Shown piece after piece: positions 9,348 through 17,793 of a DNA stretch of 64,000 bases. The notes beneath the pieces are model-generated. The model saw nothing but the letters and a program-made list of their open reading frames with translations. It was not told where the DNA came from and made no database searches. The DNA is taken from the NCBI RefSeq assembly GCF_029871235.1, contig NZ_SSOM01000054.1, positions 62,001 through 126,000 of the forward strand. Direction: 5' to 3'. Positions within the stretch are counted from its first letter, which is position 1. The number at the start of each line of letters is the position of its first letter. Position numbers and translations under genes: made by a program. Origin of the DNA: Pseudomonas sp. BN411 (GTDB taxonomy: Bacteria > Pseudomonadota > Gammaproteobacteria > Pseudomonadales > Pseudomonadaceae).

Positions 9348-10853
9348 TCATCTCTTGTCGTCGTTCGGGCTGGCGAAGGTGCAGAGCGGGCGGTCCGCGC
9401 TCCAGGCGTCGGCGAAGGGAATCGCCGGCTGGAACAGGGAGCGCCAGTCGGGCTGGCCGAATGCCCGGTCGGCATGGCTTTGCATCAGCCTGTGGAACTG
9501 CCGCTGGGCTTGCTGCTGGAGGCCGGCGTAGTCGACGCCGTTGACCTGGCCGTCCTGCATCACGCAGCGGCCGTCGATCCAGCTGGCGATGCAGTCGTCG
9601 CCACGGCCGGCGAGGATCAGGTTCTTCAGCGGGTCGAACAGCGGGCCCAGGTGCAGGCCGTCGAGGCTGAACACGGTGATGTCGGCCTTGCTACCGGGTG
9701 CCAGGCGGCCGAGGTCGTCGCGCCCCAGGGCCTTGGCGCCGCCGAGGGTGGCGGCGTTGTAGAGGTCAAGGGCGGAGGTGCTGGCGCTGCCGCCTTCCTT
9801 GAGCCGCGCGATGTTCAGGCCCTGGCGCATGTTGTCCAAGAGGTCCGCCGGCCAGGTATCGGTGCCGAGGGCGAAGTTGACGCCGTGGGCGCGGTAGCGG
9901 CCAAAGGAATCGAGTGCCTCGCCGTCACGGGCGAACACTACCGGGCAGTGCACCAGGCTGGCGCCGCTGTTCGCCAGGCGTGCGAGGTCGTCGTCGCCTT
10001 CGATGTAGATGCCGTGAGGCAGCACGGCGCGCGGGCCGAGCAGGTCCAGCTCCTCCAGCCAGGCCAGTGGCGCCTTGCCGCGCAGCGCCTTGACCAGCGC
10101 GACCTCGCCGGGGCCCTGGCAGCAATGCAGGCGCACTGGTGCGGCCAGTTCGCGGCTGAGGGCGGCAGTGCGTTGCAACAGCGCCGGGGTGCAGGTCTGG
10201 ATGCGGTCGGGCAGCAGGGCGCCACGAATCAGCCCGCCCTGGGTGCCATCGAAATCGCGGAAGAAGCGCTCGGCGGCGTCCAGTCCGGCCAGGCCGCGGG
10301 CTTCTTCCCAGTGTTCGGCGCGGCTGCCGTCGGCCTGCAGGTACTGCATGCCGCTCATGTAGCAGGGGCCGAGGTAGGTGCGCAGGCCCAACTCGGCGGC
10401 GACGCCGGCCACGGCTGCGAACTCGTCGTAGGTTTCCGCCCACTCCCGGTAGTACATGGAGGTGATCGGCATGGCGGTGGTGATGCCATTGCGGATCAGC
10501 TGGGTGAAGGCGTAGCGGTATTTGAAGACTTCTTCGTCGAAGCTGTAGCTCTCCTTCGGCCCGCGGGCGAGGTACTCCGCCGACCACATGCGGCCCATGG
10601 CGTTCTCGTCGCCGTTGTCCAGGCAGAGCACGGTGGAGTCGAGGTCGCCGAGGGCGTCGAGGTCGATGAAACCGGGACCGAGCAGGGCATTGCCGTAGTC
10701 GATCCACTGGTCCACCGGGCCGGGAAAGCCCCGGCCGACGAAGAGCACGCGCGAGCCTTCGATCACCACTTCGCCGTCGCGCCAGAGCACATGGCGAGTG
10801 CCATCGAAGCCCACCACGCAGCTGGCTTTCAGGCCGATGCGGGGTGCGCTCAC
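9348..10853 (-). CDS. AtzA/TrzN-like amidohydrolase with altered metal site
   Basis: A 501-residue amidohydrolase related to guanine/8-oxoguanine deaminases and chlorohydrolases. The usual PGxxxxHxH strand reads GPGFIDLDALGDLD, so both histidines are absent. The third ligand region reads RLHCCQGPGEVA, the fourth PHGIYI (His present) and the fifth GTDTWPAD (Asp present). Either the metal is bound differently or the enzyme has a different chemistry. The GTG start at 10853 overlaps the TGA of the upstream amidohydrolase by four bases (GTGA), implying translational coupling. It is preceded and followed by other hydrolase genes of the cluster. Function cannot be named from sequence alone. Confidence 0.82.
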   Translation of the reverse strand: MSAPRIGLKASCVVGFDGTRHVLWRDGEVVIEGSRVLFVGRGFPGPVDQWIDYGNALLGPGFIDLDALGDLDSTVLCLDNGDENAMGRMWSAEYLARGPKESYSFDEEVFKYRYAFTQLIRNGITTAMPITSMYYREWAETYDEFAAVAGVAAELGLRTYLGPCYMSGMQYLQADGSRAEHWEEARGLAGLDAAERFFRDFDGTQGGLIRGALLPDRIQTCTPALLQRTAALSRELAAPVRLHCCQGPGEVALVKALRGKAPLAWLEELDLLGPRAVLPHGIYIEGDDDLARLANSGASLVHCPVVFARDGEALDSFGRYRAHGVNFALGTDTWPADLLDNMRQGLNIARLKEGGSASTSALDLYNAATLGGAKALGRDDLGRLAPGSKADITVFSLDGLHLGPLFDPLKNLILAGRGDDCIASWIDGRCVMQDGQVNGVDYAGLQQQAQRQFHRLMQSHADRAFGQPDWRSLFQPAIPFADAWSADRPLCTFASPNDDKR

Positions 10854-12046
10854 AGGCGGCTCTCCAGCAGGCGGCCCTGGGCGGCGATCAGCTTGCCGGC
10901 GCGGTAGACCTGGCGAGGCGGCCGCGTGACCACGGCATCGCCCAGGCTCTGCGCATCCATCAGCAGGAAGTCTGCGCGGGCCCCAAGGGTGAGGCCGTGT
11001 TCCGCGAGGCCAAGGGCCTTGGCGCCGTGCAGGCTGGCGGCATCGAAGGCGGTGGCCAGTTCTTCGTCCTTGTTCAGGTCGAAGCGGAACGCCAGGAGCA
11101 TGGCGCGTTCGAGCATGTCGCCATTGCCCATGGGGGACCAGGCGTCGCGGATGCCGTCCGAGCCCAGGCAGAGGTTCACGCCGGCCTCGTGCAGGGCGAG
11201 GAAGGGCGGCACGGAGCAGTCGGCGGGCGCCGAACTCATCAGCGATATGTTCAGCGCGGCGAGGCGTTCGGCCAGGGGCTTCACCTGGCTCCAGGGCGCC
11301 ATGCCCAGGCAGTAGGCGTGGCTGATCATCACGCGGCCCTGGCGGTTGAACCGCTCGGTGTAGTCGGCGATGCGTGCGATCTGCCAGAGGCCCAGCTCGC
11401 CCTTGTCGTGCAGGTGGATGTCGACGCCCCGGTCGAACTCGCTGGCCAGGCCGAAGACGATGTCGAGCTGGGCGATGGGGTCGTTGTCGATGCCGCAGGG
11501 ATCGAGTCCGCCGACGTTCTCGACGCCCAGGCCCATGGCCTCGCGCATCAGCTCGGCGGTGCCGGGGCGGCTGACCAGTCCGGTCTGCGGGAAGACCACC
11601 AGTTCCAGGTCGATCAGGTCGCGGTAGCGCTCGCGCAGGGCTTGCATGGCCTCCACGTGGCGCAGGCCGAATTCGGGGTCGATGTCCACGTGGCAGCGCA
11701 TGGTCAGCGAGCCACGGGCGATGCAGTTTTCCAGCAGGGCGCCGGCACGCTCGGAGATGGGTGCGGTGACCTCGCGCAGCACGCGACGCTCGTTGGCGAT
11801 GTAGTCCTTCAGCGTCGGTCCCGCGCTATTCGGACGCCAGGGCTGGCCCCAGAGGGTCTTGTCGAGGTGGATATGGCTTTCCACCAGGGCGCAGGTCATC
11901 AGCTGGCCGGCGCCGTCGATGTCAGCGGTGGCGAGCGGCGCATCACTGGCAGGACGGCGCTCGGCGAAGCGGCCGTCCTGGATGAGAAAGTCTTCAGCCG
12001 CGCCGCCGAAGGGGCGGACGTTGCGCAGCCAATAGGTGTCGGTCAT
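10850..12046 (-). CDS. Cytosine-deaminase-like amidohydrolase, paralog 2
   Basis: A 398-residue CodA/AtzC-like amidohydrolase with HIHLDKTLWG (HxH), MRCHVDIDPE, HLHDKGE, SHAYCLG and GSDGIRDAWSP motifs, all consistent with an intact mononuclear metal site. It is closely related to the protein at 7470-8657. The ATG at 12046 starts MTDTYWLRNVRPFGG; the frame stays open to 12349 but that stretch contains repeats and no family sequence. It is the first enzyme gene after the transporter genes, separated from the binding-protein gene by a 179-base gap holding repeats. It probably deaminates or opens a nitrogen heterocycle brought in by that transporter; this is inference. Confidence 0.88.
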   Translation of the reverse strand: MTDTYWLRNVRPFGGAAEDFLIQDGRFAERRPASDAPLATADIDGAGQLMTCALVESHIHLDKTLWGQPWRPNSAGPTLKDYIANERRVLREVTAPISERAGALLENCIARGSLTMRCHVDIDPEFGLRHVEAMQALRERYRDLIDLELVVFPQTGLVSRPGTAELMREAMGLGVENVGGLDPCGIDNDPIAQLDIVFGLASEFDRGVDIHLHDKGELGLWQIARIADYTERFNRQGRVMISHAYCLGMAPWSQVKPLAERLAALNISLMSSAPADCSVPPFLALHEAGVNLCLGSDGIRDAWSPMGNGDMLERAMLLAFRFDLNKDEELATAFDAASLHGAKALGLAEHGLTLGARADFLLMDAQSLGDAVVTRPPRQVYRAGKLIAAQGRLLESRL

Positions 12047-12095
12047 GGGGACCTCAAAGGCAAAGTGCAAAGGTTGGGGGACCGCTGCGCGGCCC

Positions 12096-12210
12096 TTCGC
12101 GAATGAATTCGCTCCCACAGGTGGCTCAGTTCGTAGGATGGGTAGAGCGGAGCGAAACCCATGCTGCTGTGCGCGGGGCGATGGGTTTCGCAGGCTCAAC
12201 CACATCCTAC
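12096..12210. repeat. REP half-site and GTAGGATGGG palindrome
   Basis: Right-arm REP sequence GAATGAATTCGCTCCCAC (12101-12118) is followed by an inverted repeat from GTAGGATG (12133-12140) to CATCCTAC (12203-12210), enclosing GAAACCCAT and ATGGGTTTC. The block occupies the 179-base gap between the binding-protein and amidohydrolase genes and may separate their expression. Confidence 0.75.
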
Positions 12211-12225
12211 GAATACGGTTCGATG

Positions 12226-13278
12226 TCAGCCCTTGAGCTTGGACCAGATGCGGTCCTGCAGCTCGCGGGCCTGGTTGCTGCATTCCTTCTCCGGGCGCAG
12301 GCGTTCGGCGAACTCGTCGGGCATGTTGATGGCGTCCATCACCTTCCACTTCTTGTCCAGCAGCGCATCGCTGTCGACGCCGTTGGCGTAGGCGATGGAG
12401 TTGGACACGGCGGCGGCGTTTTCGGGCTTCATCATCCAGTCGATGAACACCTTGGCGTTGCCCGGGTGCGGCGCGCTCTTCGGCACGGCGAAGTTGTCCT
12501 GGAACATGGCCACGCCTTCACGCGGGTAGACGTACTTGATGGTGTTCTTCTGCAGCGTGGCGCGGGCGGTGGAGCCGTTCCAGTTCTGCATCATGATCAC
12601 TTCGCCCGAGGCCATGCGGTCCACGGTGTTGTCGGAGCTGTACATCTTCAGGAAGGGTTTCTGCTTCTGCAGCAGTTCGAGGATGCGCTTGGCGTCCTGC
12701 GGGTTCTCGGTGCACTCGTCCACGCCCAGGTAGTGGCTGGCGGCGTTGATCACGCTGCTCGGCGTATCCAGCGCGGCCACCTGGCCCTGCAGTTCGGGAC
12801 GCGGCTCGAAGAACTCCTTCCAGGAGTCATCCAGCTTGCCGCCCGGTACCCGTGCGCTGTCGTACGAGAACCCGGTGGTGCCCCAGAGGTAGGGCGCCGA
12901 GTACTTGCGGCCGGGGTCGAAGTCCGGGTTGCGGAAGGCCGGTTTCACATGGGCGAAGTTCGGCAGGCTGGGGGAGTCGATTTCCTGCAGCAGGTTCTGC
13001 TCGATCAGGGTGCGCATGATGGAGTGCGACGGCACGATGACGTCGTAGGCGGCGCCGCCGGCCTGCAGCTTGGCCAGCAGCGTTTCGTTGCTGTCGTAGC
13101 CGTCCATGGTGACCTTGATGCCGGTTTCCTTTTCGAACTTGGCCAGCAGTTCCACCGGGTAGTAGTCGGTCCAGTTGTAGAAGAACAGCTCCTTGGGCTC
13201 GTCCGCCTGGGCGACGGTGGCGGCGAAACAGCTGAGGGCGAATCCGGCTACCCCATGACGCAATGCTTTCAACTTCAT
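12226..13278 (-). CDS. Polyamine-type ABC transporter periplasmic binding protein
   Basis: A 350-residue PotD/PotF-like protein with a signal peptide (residues 1-25, cleavage near VAQA-DEP) and the family opening ELFFYNWTDYYPVELLAKFEKETGIKV. It would deliver a cationic or amide-rich ligand to the permeases encoded upstream. The ATG at 13278 has a GGAG ribosome site (CGGAGAAAAACA before ATG). It lies 48 bases after the second permease gene in the order ATPase, permease, permease, binding protein. Given the neighbouring amidohydrolases and racemase, the ligand may be a cyclic amide rather than a polyamine. Confidence 0.9.
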   Translation of the reverse strand: MKLKALRHGVAGFALSCFAATVAQADEPKELFFYNWTDYYPVELLAKFEKETGIKVTMDGYDSNETLLAKLQAGGAAYDVIVPSHSIMRTLIEQNLLQEIDSPSLPNFAHVKPAFRNPDFDPGRKYSAPYLWGTTGFSYDSARVPGGKLDDSWKEFFEPRPELQGQVAALDTPSSVINAASHYLGVDECTENPQDAKRILELLQKQKPFLKMYSSDNTVDRMASGEVIMMQNWNGSTARATLQKNTIKYVYPREGVAMFQDNFAVPKSAPHPGNAKVFIDWMMKPENAAAVSNSIAYANGVDSDALLDKKWKVMDAINMPDEFAERLRPEKECSNQARELQDRIWSKLKG

Positions 13279-13326
13279 TGTTTTTCTCCGGGTTGAAGAA
13301 CAGGTTGGGCAGAGGTGGAACAAGGT

Positions 13327-14118
13327 TCAGGCGGCTGGTTTGCCTCGCTGGCCGAGCCAGTACGAGAGCACCACCAGGACGATGGAGATCACCAGCATCA
13401 AAGTGGAGATCGCGTTGATCTCCGGCGTTACCCCGGCCTTGATGGCCGAGAAGATGTAGACCGGCAACGTCGTCGAGCCGGGGCCGGCGACGAAGAAGGT
13501 CATGATGAAGTCGTCCAGGCTGACCACGAACGCCAGTACCGCACCGGACAGCACCGCCGGGAACAGCAGCGGCAGGGTCACGCGGCGGAAGGTGTGGAAG
13601 GGATTGGCGTAGAGGTCGTTGGCCGCCTCCAGCAGGCTCTTGTCGAGGTCGTTCAGGCGAGCGCGGATCGGCAGGTAGGCGAAGGGGATGCAGAAGCCGA
13701 TGTGGGCGACGATCACCGTCAGCAGACCGAGCTTGATGCCGAGCGCCATGAACAGCAGCAGGGTGGCCACGGCGGTGACGATCTCCGGCAGGATCAGCGG
13801 CAGGTTGATCCCGCCTTCCACCATCTTCTGTCCGTAGAACGGCTTGTAGGTGGCCAGCGCCGCCAGCAGCGCGATGGCGGTGGCGCAGACGGTGGCGATG
13901 CCGGCGACGATCACCGAGTTCAGCGCCGCCGCCTGGATCGACGGGTTGGCGAGGATGCGCCCGTACCAGGCGAAGGAGAACTCGGTCCATACCGTGGCGG
14001 TGCGGTTGGCGTTGAAGCTGTAGGCGATCAACACCAGGATCGGCAGGTACAGGTAGGCCAGTACCAGCAGGCTGGTTTCGCGGGTCAGCGGCAGTTTCTT
14101 CAAGTGCGAGGCGATCAT
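13327..14118 (-). CDS. ABC transporter permease, PotI-like
   Basis: A 263-residue inner-membrane permease with six predicted helices and the binding-protein-dependent transport signature EAANDLYANPFHTFRRVTLPLLFPAV (about residues 160-185; shown in part), where the EAA loop contacts the ATPase. It starts one base inside the stop of the first permease gene (TGATG overlap), so the two are translationally coupled. Together with the other permease it forms the channel of the polyamine-type transporter. Confidence 0.92.
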   Translation of the reverse strand: MIASHLKKLPLTRETSLLVLAYLYLPILVLIAYSFNANRTATVWTEFSFAWYGRILANPSIQAAALNSVIVAGIATVCATAIALLAALATYKPFYGQKMVEGGINLPLILPEIVTAVATLLLFMALGIKLGLLTVIVAHIGFCIPFAYLPIRARLNDLDKSLLEAANDLYANPFHTFRRVTLPLLFPAVLSGAVLAFVVSLDDFIMTFFVAGPGSTTLPVYIFSAIKAGVTPEINAISTLMLVISIVLVVLSYWLGQRGKPAA

Positions 14119-15032
14119 CAGCGGGCTCCCTGGCGAACGGCCTTGGCGGCCTTCTTGGCGTAGAGGGCGTAAAGCACCAGGGCCAGCAGCATCAGCCCGA
14201 GCAGGAGGAAGGACAGCGAGCTGCCCAGCGGCCAGTTGCGGGCGGTGCCGAACTGTTGCTGGATCAGGTTGCCGATCATCAGGGTCTTGCCGCCGCCGAG
14301 GATGGCGGGGGTGATGAAGGCGCCGAGGCTCGGCACGAACACCAGCAGGGAGCCGGCCACCACGCCCGGCATGGACAGCGGCAGGATCACCCGGCGCAGG
14401 GCTTTCCAGCGGTTGGCGCCGAGGTCATAGGCGGCTTCCACCAGGCGCCAGTCGAGCTTCTCCAGGGTGGAGTAGATCGGCAGGATCATGAACGGCAGGA
14501 AGCTGTAGACCAGCCCGACCACCACGGCGAAATCGTTGTACAGCAGGGTGATGCCGCCGGCCTGCGGGAACAGCGCATTGATGCTCTGGGCCAGCCAGCC
14601 GTGCTCGCGCAGGATGATCAGCCAGGCGTAGTTGCGGATCAGCAGGTTGGTCCAGAAGGGGATAGTGATCAGCAGCACCATGATGTTGCGCGAGCGCTCG
14701 CTGAGGCTGCTCATCCACAGGGCCACGGGGAAGCCGACGATAAAGCACAGCAGGGTCGTGCCGCCGGCCTGCAGCACCGAGCGCAGCAGGGCCTGGGCGT
14801 AGACCCAGTTCAGCTCCAGGTTGCCGTCGAAATCTTCCTGGAAGAACAGCTGGATATAGCTCTGCCACTGCCAGTTGGCGCTCCAGTCGACTCCGCCGTA
14901 GAGGTTGCGTGGCAGCAGGCTGATATAGCCCATGATGCCCAGCGGAATGGCGATCAGGCAGAGCAGGGTGAGCAGCACCGGCGACAGCAGCAACAGCCGG
15001 TTGAGGCTGGGGGAGGTGGCGCTGACGCTCAT
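14118..15032 (-). CDS. ABC transporter permease, PotH-like
   Basis: A 304-residue inner-membrane permease with six predicted helices and the EAA loop EAAYDLGANRWKALRRVILP (around residue 205). The long N-terminal periplasmic segment between helices 1 and 2 is typical of PotB/PotH proteins. It begins 1 base after the stop of the ATPase gene and overlaps the next permease gene by one base, so it is part of a tight operon. Confidence 0.92.
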   Translation of the reverse strand: MSVSATSPSLNRLLLLSPVLLTLLCLIAIPLGIMGYISLLPRNLYGGVDWSANWQWQSYIQLFFQEDFDGNLELNWVYAQALLRSVLQAGGTTLLCFIVGFPVALWMSSLSERSRNIMVLLITIPFWTNLLIRNYAWLIILREHGWLAQSINALFPQAGGITLLYNDFAVVVGLVYSFLPFMILPIYSTLEKLDWRLVEAAYDLGANRWKALRRVILPLSMPGVVAGSLLVFVPSLGAFITPAILGGGKTLMIGNLIQQQFGTARNWPLGSSLSFLLLGLMLLALVLYALYAKKAAKAVRQGAR

Positions 15033-15033
15033 C

Positions 15034-16122
15034 TCAGGCCTCCATCAGCAGGCAGGCATGGGGCGGCAGGTGCACTGCCACCGGTGAGCCCACGGGGCGG
15101 GAGCTGGTGGCGCCTTCATTGCTCTCGCGCAGCATCACCTTGAGGTCGTTGGCCAGCCGGCACTGGTAGAGCGTGGCGGTGCCGACGTAGAGCACGGCTT
15201 CGACCACGCCGCGCAGGTGGTGCGGCTCGGACGGGTCCACCAGCTTCGAGCGTTCCGGGCGGAAGGCCAGTTGCGCCTTGCCGCTGTCCAGTCCGTTGGC
15301 GGAAGCGCAGGGGATTTCCACCGGCAGTCCTTCAGGCTGGAACAGGCTGCCGTTCTGGGCGCAGCGCTTGAGGTTGCCGGGGAGGAAGTTGATGTCGCCG
15401 ATGAAGTGGGCGACGAAGCGGTGCTGCGGGCGTTCGTAGATGTCGTTGGGGGTGCCGATCTGAAGGATCTTGCCGCTTGACATCACGGCGATGCGGTCGG
15501 AGAGGGTCAGCGCTTCTTCCTGGTCGTGGGTGACGAAGATGAAGGTGATGCCGGCTTCCTGCTGAACGCGCTTGAGCTCTACCTGCATTTCCTTGCGCAG
15601 CTTCAGGTCCAGCGCGGAAAGAGGTTCGTCCAGCAGCAGCACATCAGGGCGCGGCGCCAGGGCGCGGGCCAGGGCCACCCGCTGCTGCTGGCCGCCAGAA
15701 AGCTCGGCGGGGCGACGACGGGCCAGGTGTTCCATCTGCACCAGGGCCAGCATCTCCTTGACCCGACCGGGGATGGCGTTGCGCTCCAGCCCCTGCATCT
15801 CCAGGCCGAAGGCGATATTCTCGGCCACGCTCATGTGCGGGAAGAGCGCGTAGTTCTGGAACACGGTATTGACCCGGCGCTTGTAGGGCGGGAGCTGGTC
15901 CACGCGCTGGCCGCCGATCTGGATGGAGCCGGACGTGACCTGCTCGAAACCGGCGATGGAGCGCAGCAGGGTGGTCTTGCCGCAGCCCGACGGGCCGAGG
16001 AGGGTGAAGAACTCGTTGTGGCGGATGCTGACCGAAACATCGTCGAGCGCGGGAGCCACTTCGGGGTCATCGGTGTAGCGCTTGCTGACGCGTTGCACCT
16101 CGATGGAGGATGTGTGCTTCAT
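15034..16122 (-). CDS. ABC transporter ATP-binding protein, PotA-like
   Basis: A 362-residue ATPase: Walker A GPSGCGKTT, Q-loop QNYALFPH, signature [15 protein letters not shown], Walker B DVLLLDEPLSALD and the H-loop THDQEEA. The C-terminal part (about 240-360) is a TOBE-type regulatory domain. It energises uptake through the two permeases downstream. AGAGGAA lies about 10 bases before the ATG at 16122. It is the first gene of the transporter operon and faces the GntR regulator gene across a 142-base divergent control region with two TTGWATGCAA sites. Confidence 0.93.
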   Translation of the reverse strand: MKHTSSIEVQRVSKRYTDDPEVAPALDDVSVSIRHNEFFTLLGPSGCGKTTLLRSIAGFEQVTSGSIQIGGQRVDQLPPYKRRVNTVFQNYALFPHMSVAENIAFGLEMQGLERNAIPGRVKEMLALVQMEHLARRRPAELSGGQQQRVALARALAPRPDVLLLDEPLSALDLKLRKEMQVELKRVQQEAGITFIFVTHDQEEALTLSDRIAVMSSGKILQIGTPNDIYERPQHRFVAHFIGDINFLPGNLKRCAQNGSLFQPEGLPVEIPCASANGLDSGKAQLAFRPERSKLVDPSEPHHLRGVVEAVLYVGTATLYQCRLANDLKVMLRESNEGATSSRPVGSPVAVHLPPHACLLMEA

Positions 16123-16143
16123 AATGGTGCATTCCTCTTGTTT

Positions 16144-16166
16144 TTGTATGCAAAAATTGAATGCAA
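16144..16166. promoter_or_regulatory. Candidate GntR operator: two TTGWATGCAA sites
   Basis: TTGTATGCAA (16144-16153) and TTGAATGCAA (16157-16166) are near-palindromic 10-mers whose starts are 13 bp apart. They lie between the ATPase gene and the divergent GntR gene. FCD-type GntR proteins bind short palindromes of this kind, so the locally encoded regulator is the likely ligand. This is an inference from position and symmetry. Confidence 0.5.
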
Positions 16167-16264
16167 TCTAGAAATACTCGGATTATGCTGACAACGCAAC
16201 CGGGTTTTTCTGCCTGCTTGTTTCCTGCAGGAGCCGGGTTGCACACGCACTTACGGAGTCACGA

Positions 16265-16954
16265 ATGGCAGACAAGAAACTGGAAACCACGGTGGACCGC
16301 GTCTACCAGGGGGTTTACCAGGCCATCAGCAACCGCTCGCTACGGCCTGGTATGAAACTGGGGGAAGCCTCCCTGGCGGAGCTGTTCAACGTGAGCCGCA
16401 CCTCGGTGCGGGCGGCGCTGAAGCAACTGGAGGCCGATGGCCTGGTGTCCTCCGAACCGAACAAGGGCTGCTGGGTGTCACTGCCCAGCGATGATGAAAT
16501 CCGCCTGCTGTTCGAAACGCGGCGTCTGATCGAGATCGGCGTTGTCACCGAGCTCTGCCGGCGTCGCGACAGCGCGGCAATGCTGGACCTGCGCGAGCAC
16601 TTGCTGCTGGAAGAGGAAGCCCGGCGCAACCATGACCACGAGCGCCTGATCTACCTGCTTGGCGAGTTCCACATCAAGCTGGCCGAGGCACTGAACAACC
16701 CGGTGCTGCTGGACTGGTTCCGCAAGCTCATCTCGCGCGCTTCGCTCTATGTCGCCGCCCTGGATGACGAGCGCCATGACGCCTGCCGCGACGACGAGCA
16801 CCTGCGTCTGATCGAGTTCATCGAGGCCGGCAACCAGAACGCCGCCATCGAGCTGACCTGCTTCCACCTGGGGGCCATCGAGAACGCCATCGTCGAGTCG
16901 GCCGGCAAGCTCAAGGCCAACTACCACCCGCTGAAACACCTGATCGAGACCTGA
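16265..16954 (+). CDS. GntR family regulator, FCD type
   Basis: A 229-residue regulator: N-terminal winged helix (LGEASLAELFNVSRTSVRAA, then LEADGLVSSEPNKGCWVS) and an all-helical FCD effector domain (about 85-220) that keeps the spaced histidines expected of a metal site (EFHIKL, DEHLRL, CFHLGA). It is divergent from the transporter operon and 8 bases upstream of the racemase gene. It probably represses both sides until a pathway intermediate binds. The ligand is unknown. Confidence 0.92.
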   Translation: MADKKLETTVDRVYQGVYQAISNRSLRPGMKLGEASLAELFNVSRTSVRAALKQLEADGLVSSEPNKGCWVSLPSDDEIRLLFETRRLIEIGVVTELCRRRDSAAMLDLREHLLLEEEARRNHDHERLIYLLGEFHIKLAEALNNPVLLDWFRKLISRASLYVAALDDERHDACRDDEHLRLIEFIEAGNQNAAIELTCFHLGAIENAIVESAGKLKANYHPLKHLIET

Positions 16955-16962
16955 CCTCGGCC

Positions 16963-17700
16963 ATGAAAATCCAGCTGATCAACCCGAACACCAGCGTGGC
17001 GATGACCTCCGGTATTGCCGAAGCCGCCAGCCACCTGCTGCGCCCCGGCAATCAGTTGCTGGCCGTGACCAACAGCGCAGGTCCGGCTTCCATCGAGGGG
17101 CATTACGACGAAGCGCTTGCCGTGCCCGGGTTGCTTCAGGCCATTCGCGACGGCGAACGGGACGGCGCAGAAGGACACGTGATCGCCTGCTTCGGCGACC
17201 CCGGCCTGCTGGCGGCGCGGGAAATCGCACGGTACCCGGTGATCGGCATCGCCGAAGCGGCCATGCACCTGGCCACCTGGGTCGCCACCGGCTTCAGCGT
17301 CGTCACCACGCTTGGCCGCACCAAGGTCATTGCCCGCCATCTGGTGGAACGTTATGGCTTCCACCAGCACTGCCGGGGCATCCACGCCGTGGAGATTCCG
17401 GTGCTGGCGCTGGATGAAGACCCGGACGGTCTGTTCCGCATCATGCGTGCGGCCTGCCTGGAAGCGCTGGAGCGCGATGAGTCGGGCGCCATCGTCCTCG
17501 GCTGCGCCGGCATGAGCCACCTGGCCGCTGCGCTGCAGGAAGAGATCGGCGTGCCGGTGATCGACGGCGTCAGCGCTGCCTTGAAGATGGTGGAACTGCT
17601 GGGTGAACTGCGGCTTTCCACCAGCAAGCGCGGCGACCTGGATTTCCCGTTACCCAAGCCTTATGCGGGGTTCTTGCGCGGCTTTGCGGTCGGTGCCTGA
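16963..17700 (+). CDS. Hydantoin/allantoin racemase-type enzyme
   Basis: A 245-residue member of the Asp/Glu/hydantoin racemase superfamily. It opens MKIQLINPNTSVAMT, the family start, and has the two catalytic cysteines at residues 76 (ACFGDPG) and 181 (LGCAGMS), the same numbers known for characterised hydantoin racemases. Such enzymes interconvert D and L forms of 5-substituted hydantoins or allantoin. It follows the GntR gene by 8 bases on the same strand. With the amidohydrolases and transporter across the divergent promoter it suggests catabolism of a chiral cyclic amide. A dedicated hydantoinase or carbamoylase is not seen in the window. Confidence 0.88.
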   Translation: MKIQLINPNTSVAMTSGIAEAASHLLRPGNQLLAVTNSAGPASIEGHYDEALAVPGLLQAIRDGERDGAEGHVIACFGDPGLLAAREIARYPVIGIAEAAMHLATWVATGFSVVTTLGRTKVIARHLVERYGFHQHCRGIHAVEIPVLALDEDPDGLFRIMRAACLEALERDESGAIVLGCAGMSHLAAALQEEIGVPVIDGVSAALKMVELLGELRLSTSKRGDLDFPLPKPYAGFLRGFAVGA

Positions 17701-17724
17701 GGGGACTCGCGGGCGGCTTTTCCT

Positions 17725-17789
17725 GTGGGGGCGATTTCTATCGCTAAGCAGGTTGAAGACCTGCCCTCAGCGAATGAATTCGCCCCCAC
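17725..17789. repeat. REP-like inverted repeat (BIME), copy 5
   Basis: Left arm 17725-17748 (GATTTCTATCGC variant) and right arm 17766-17789 (GAATGAATTCGCCCCCAC) are inverted. It lies between the convergent racemase and BRO-N genes and could form the 3' hairpin of both transcripts. Confidence 0.8.
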
Positions 17790-17793
17790 AAGG

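Noticed and set aside
9000-10907. Plus-strand open frame of about 635 codons opposite the amidohydrolase
   Set aside because: Antisense of an enzyme gene with family motifs and coupled start; no evidence for its own expression.
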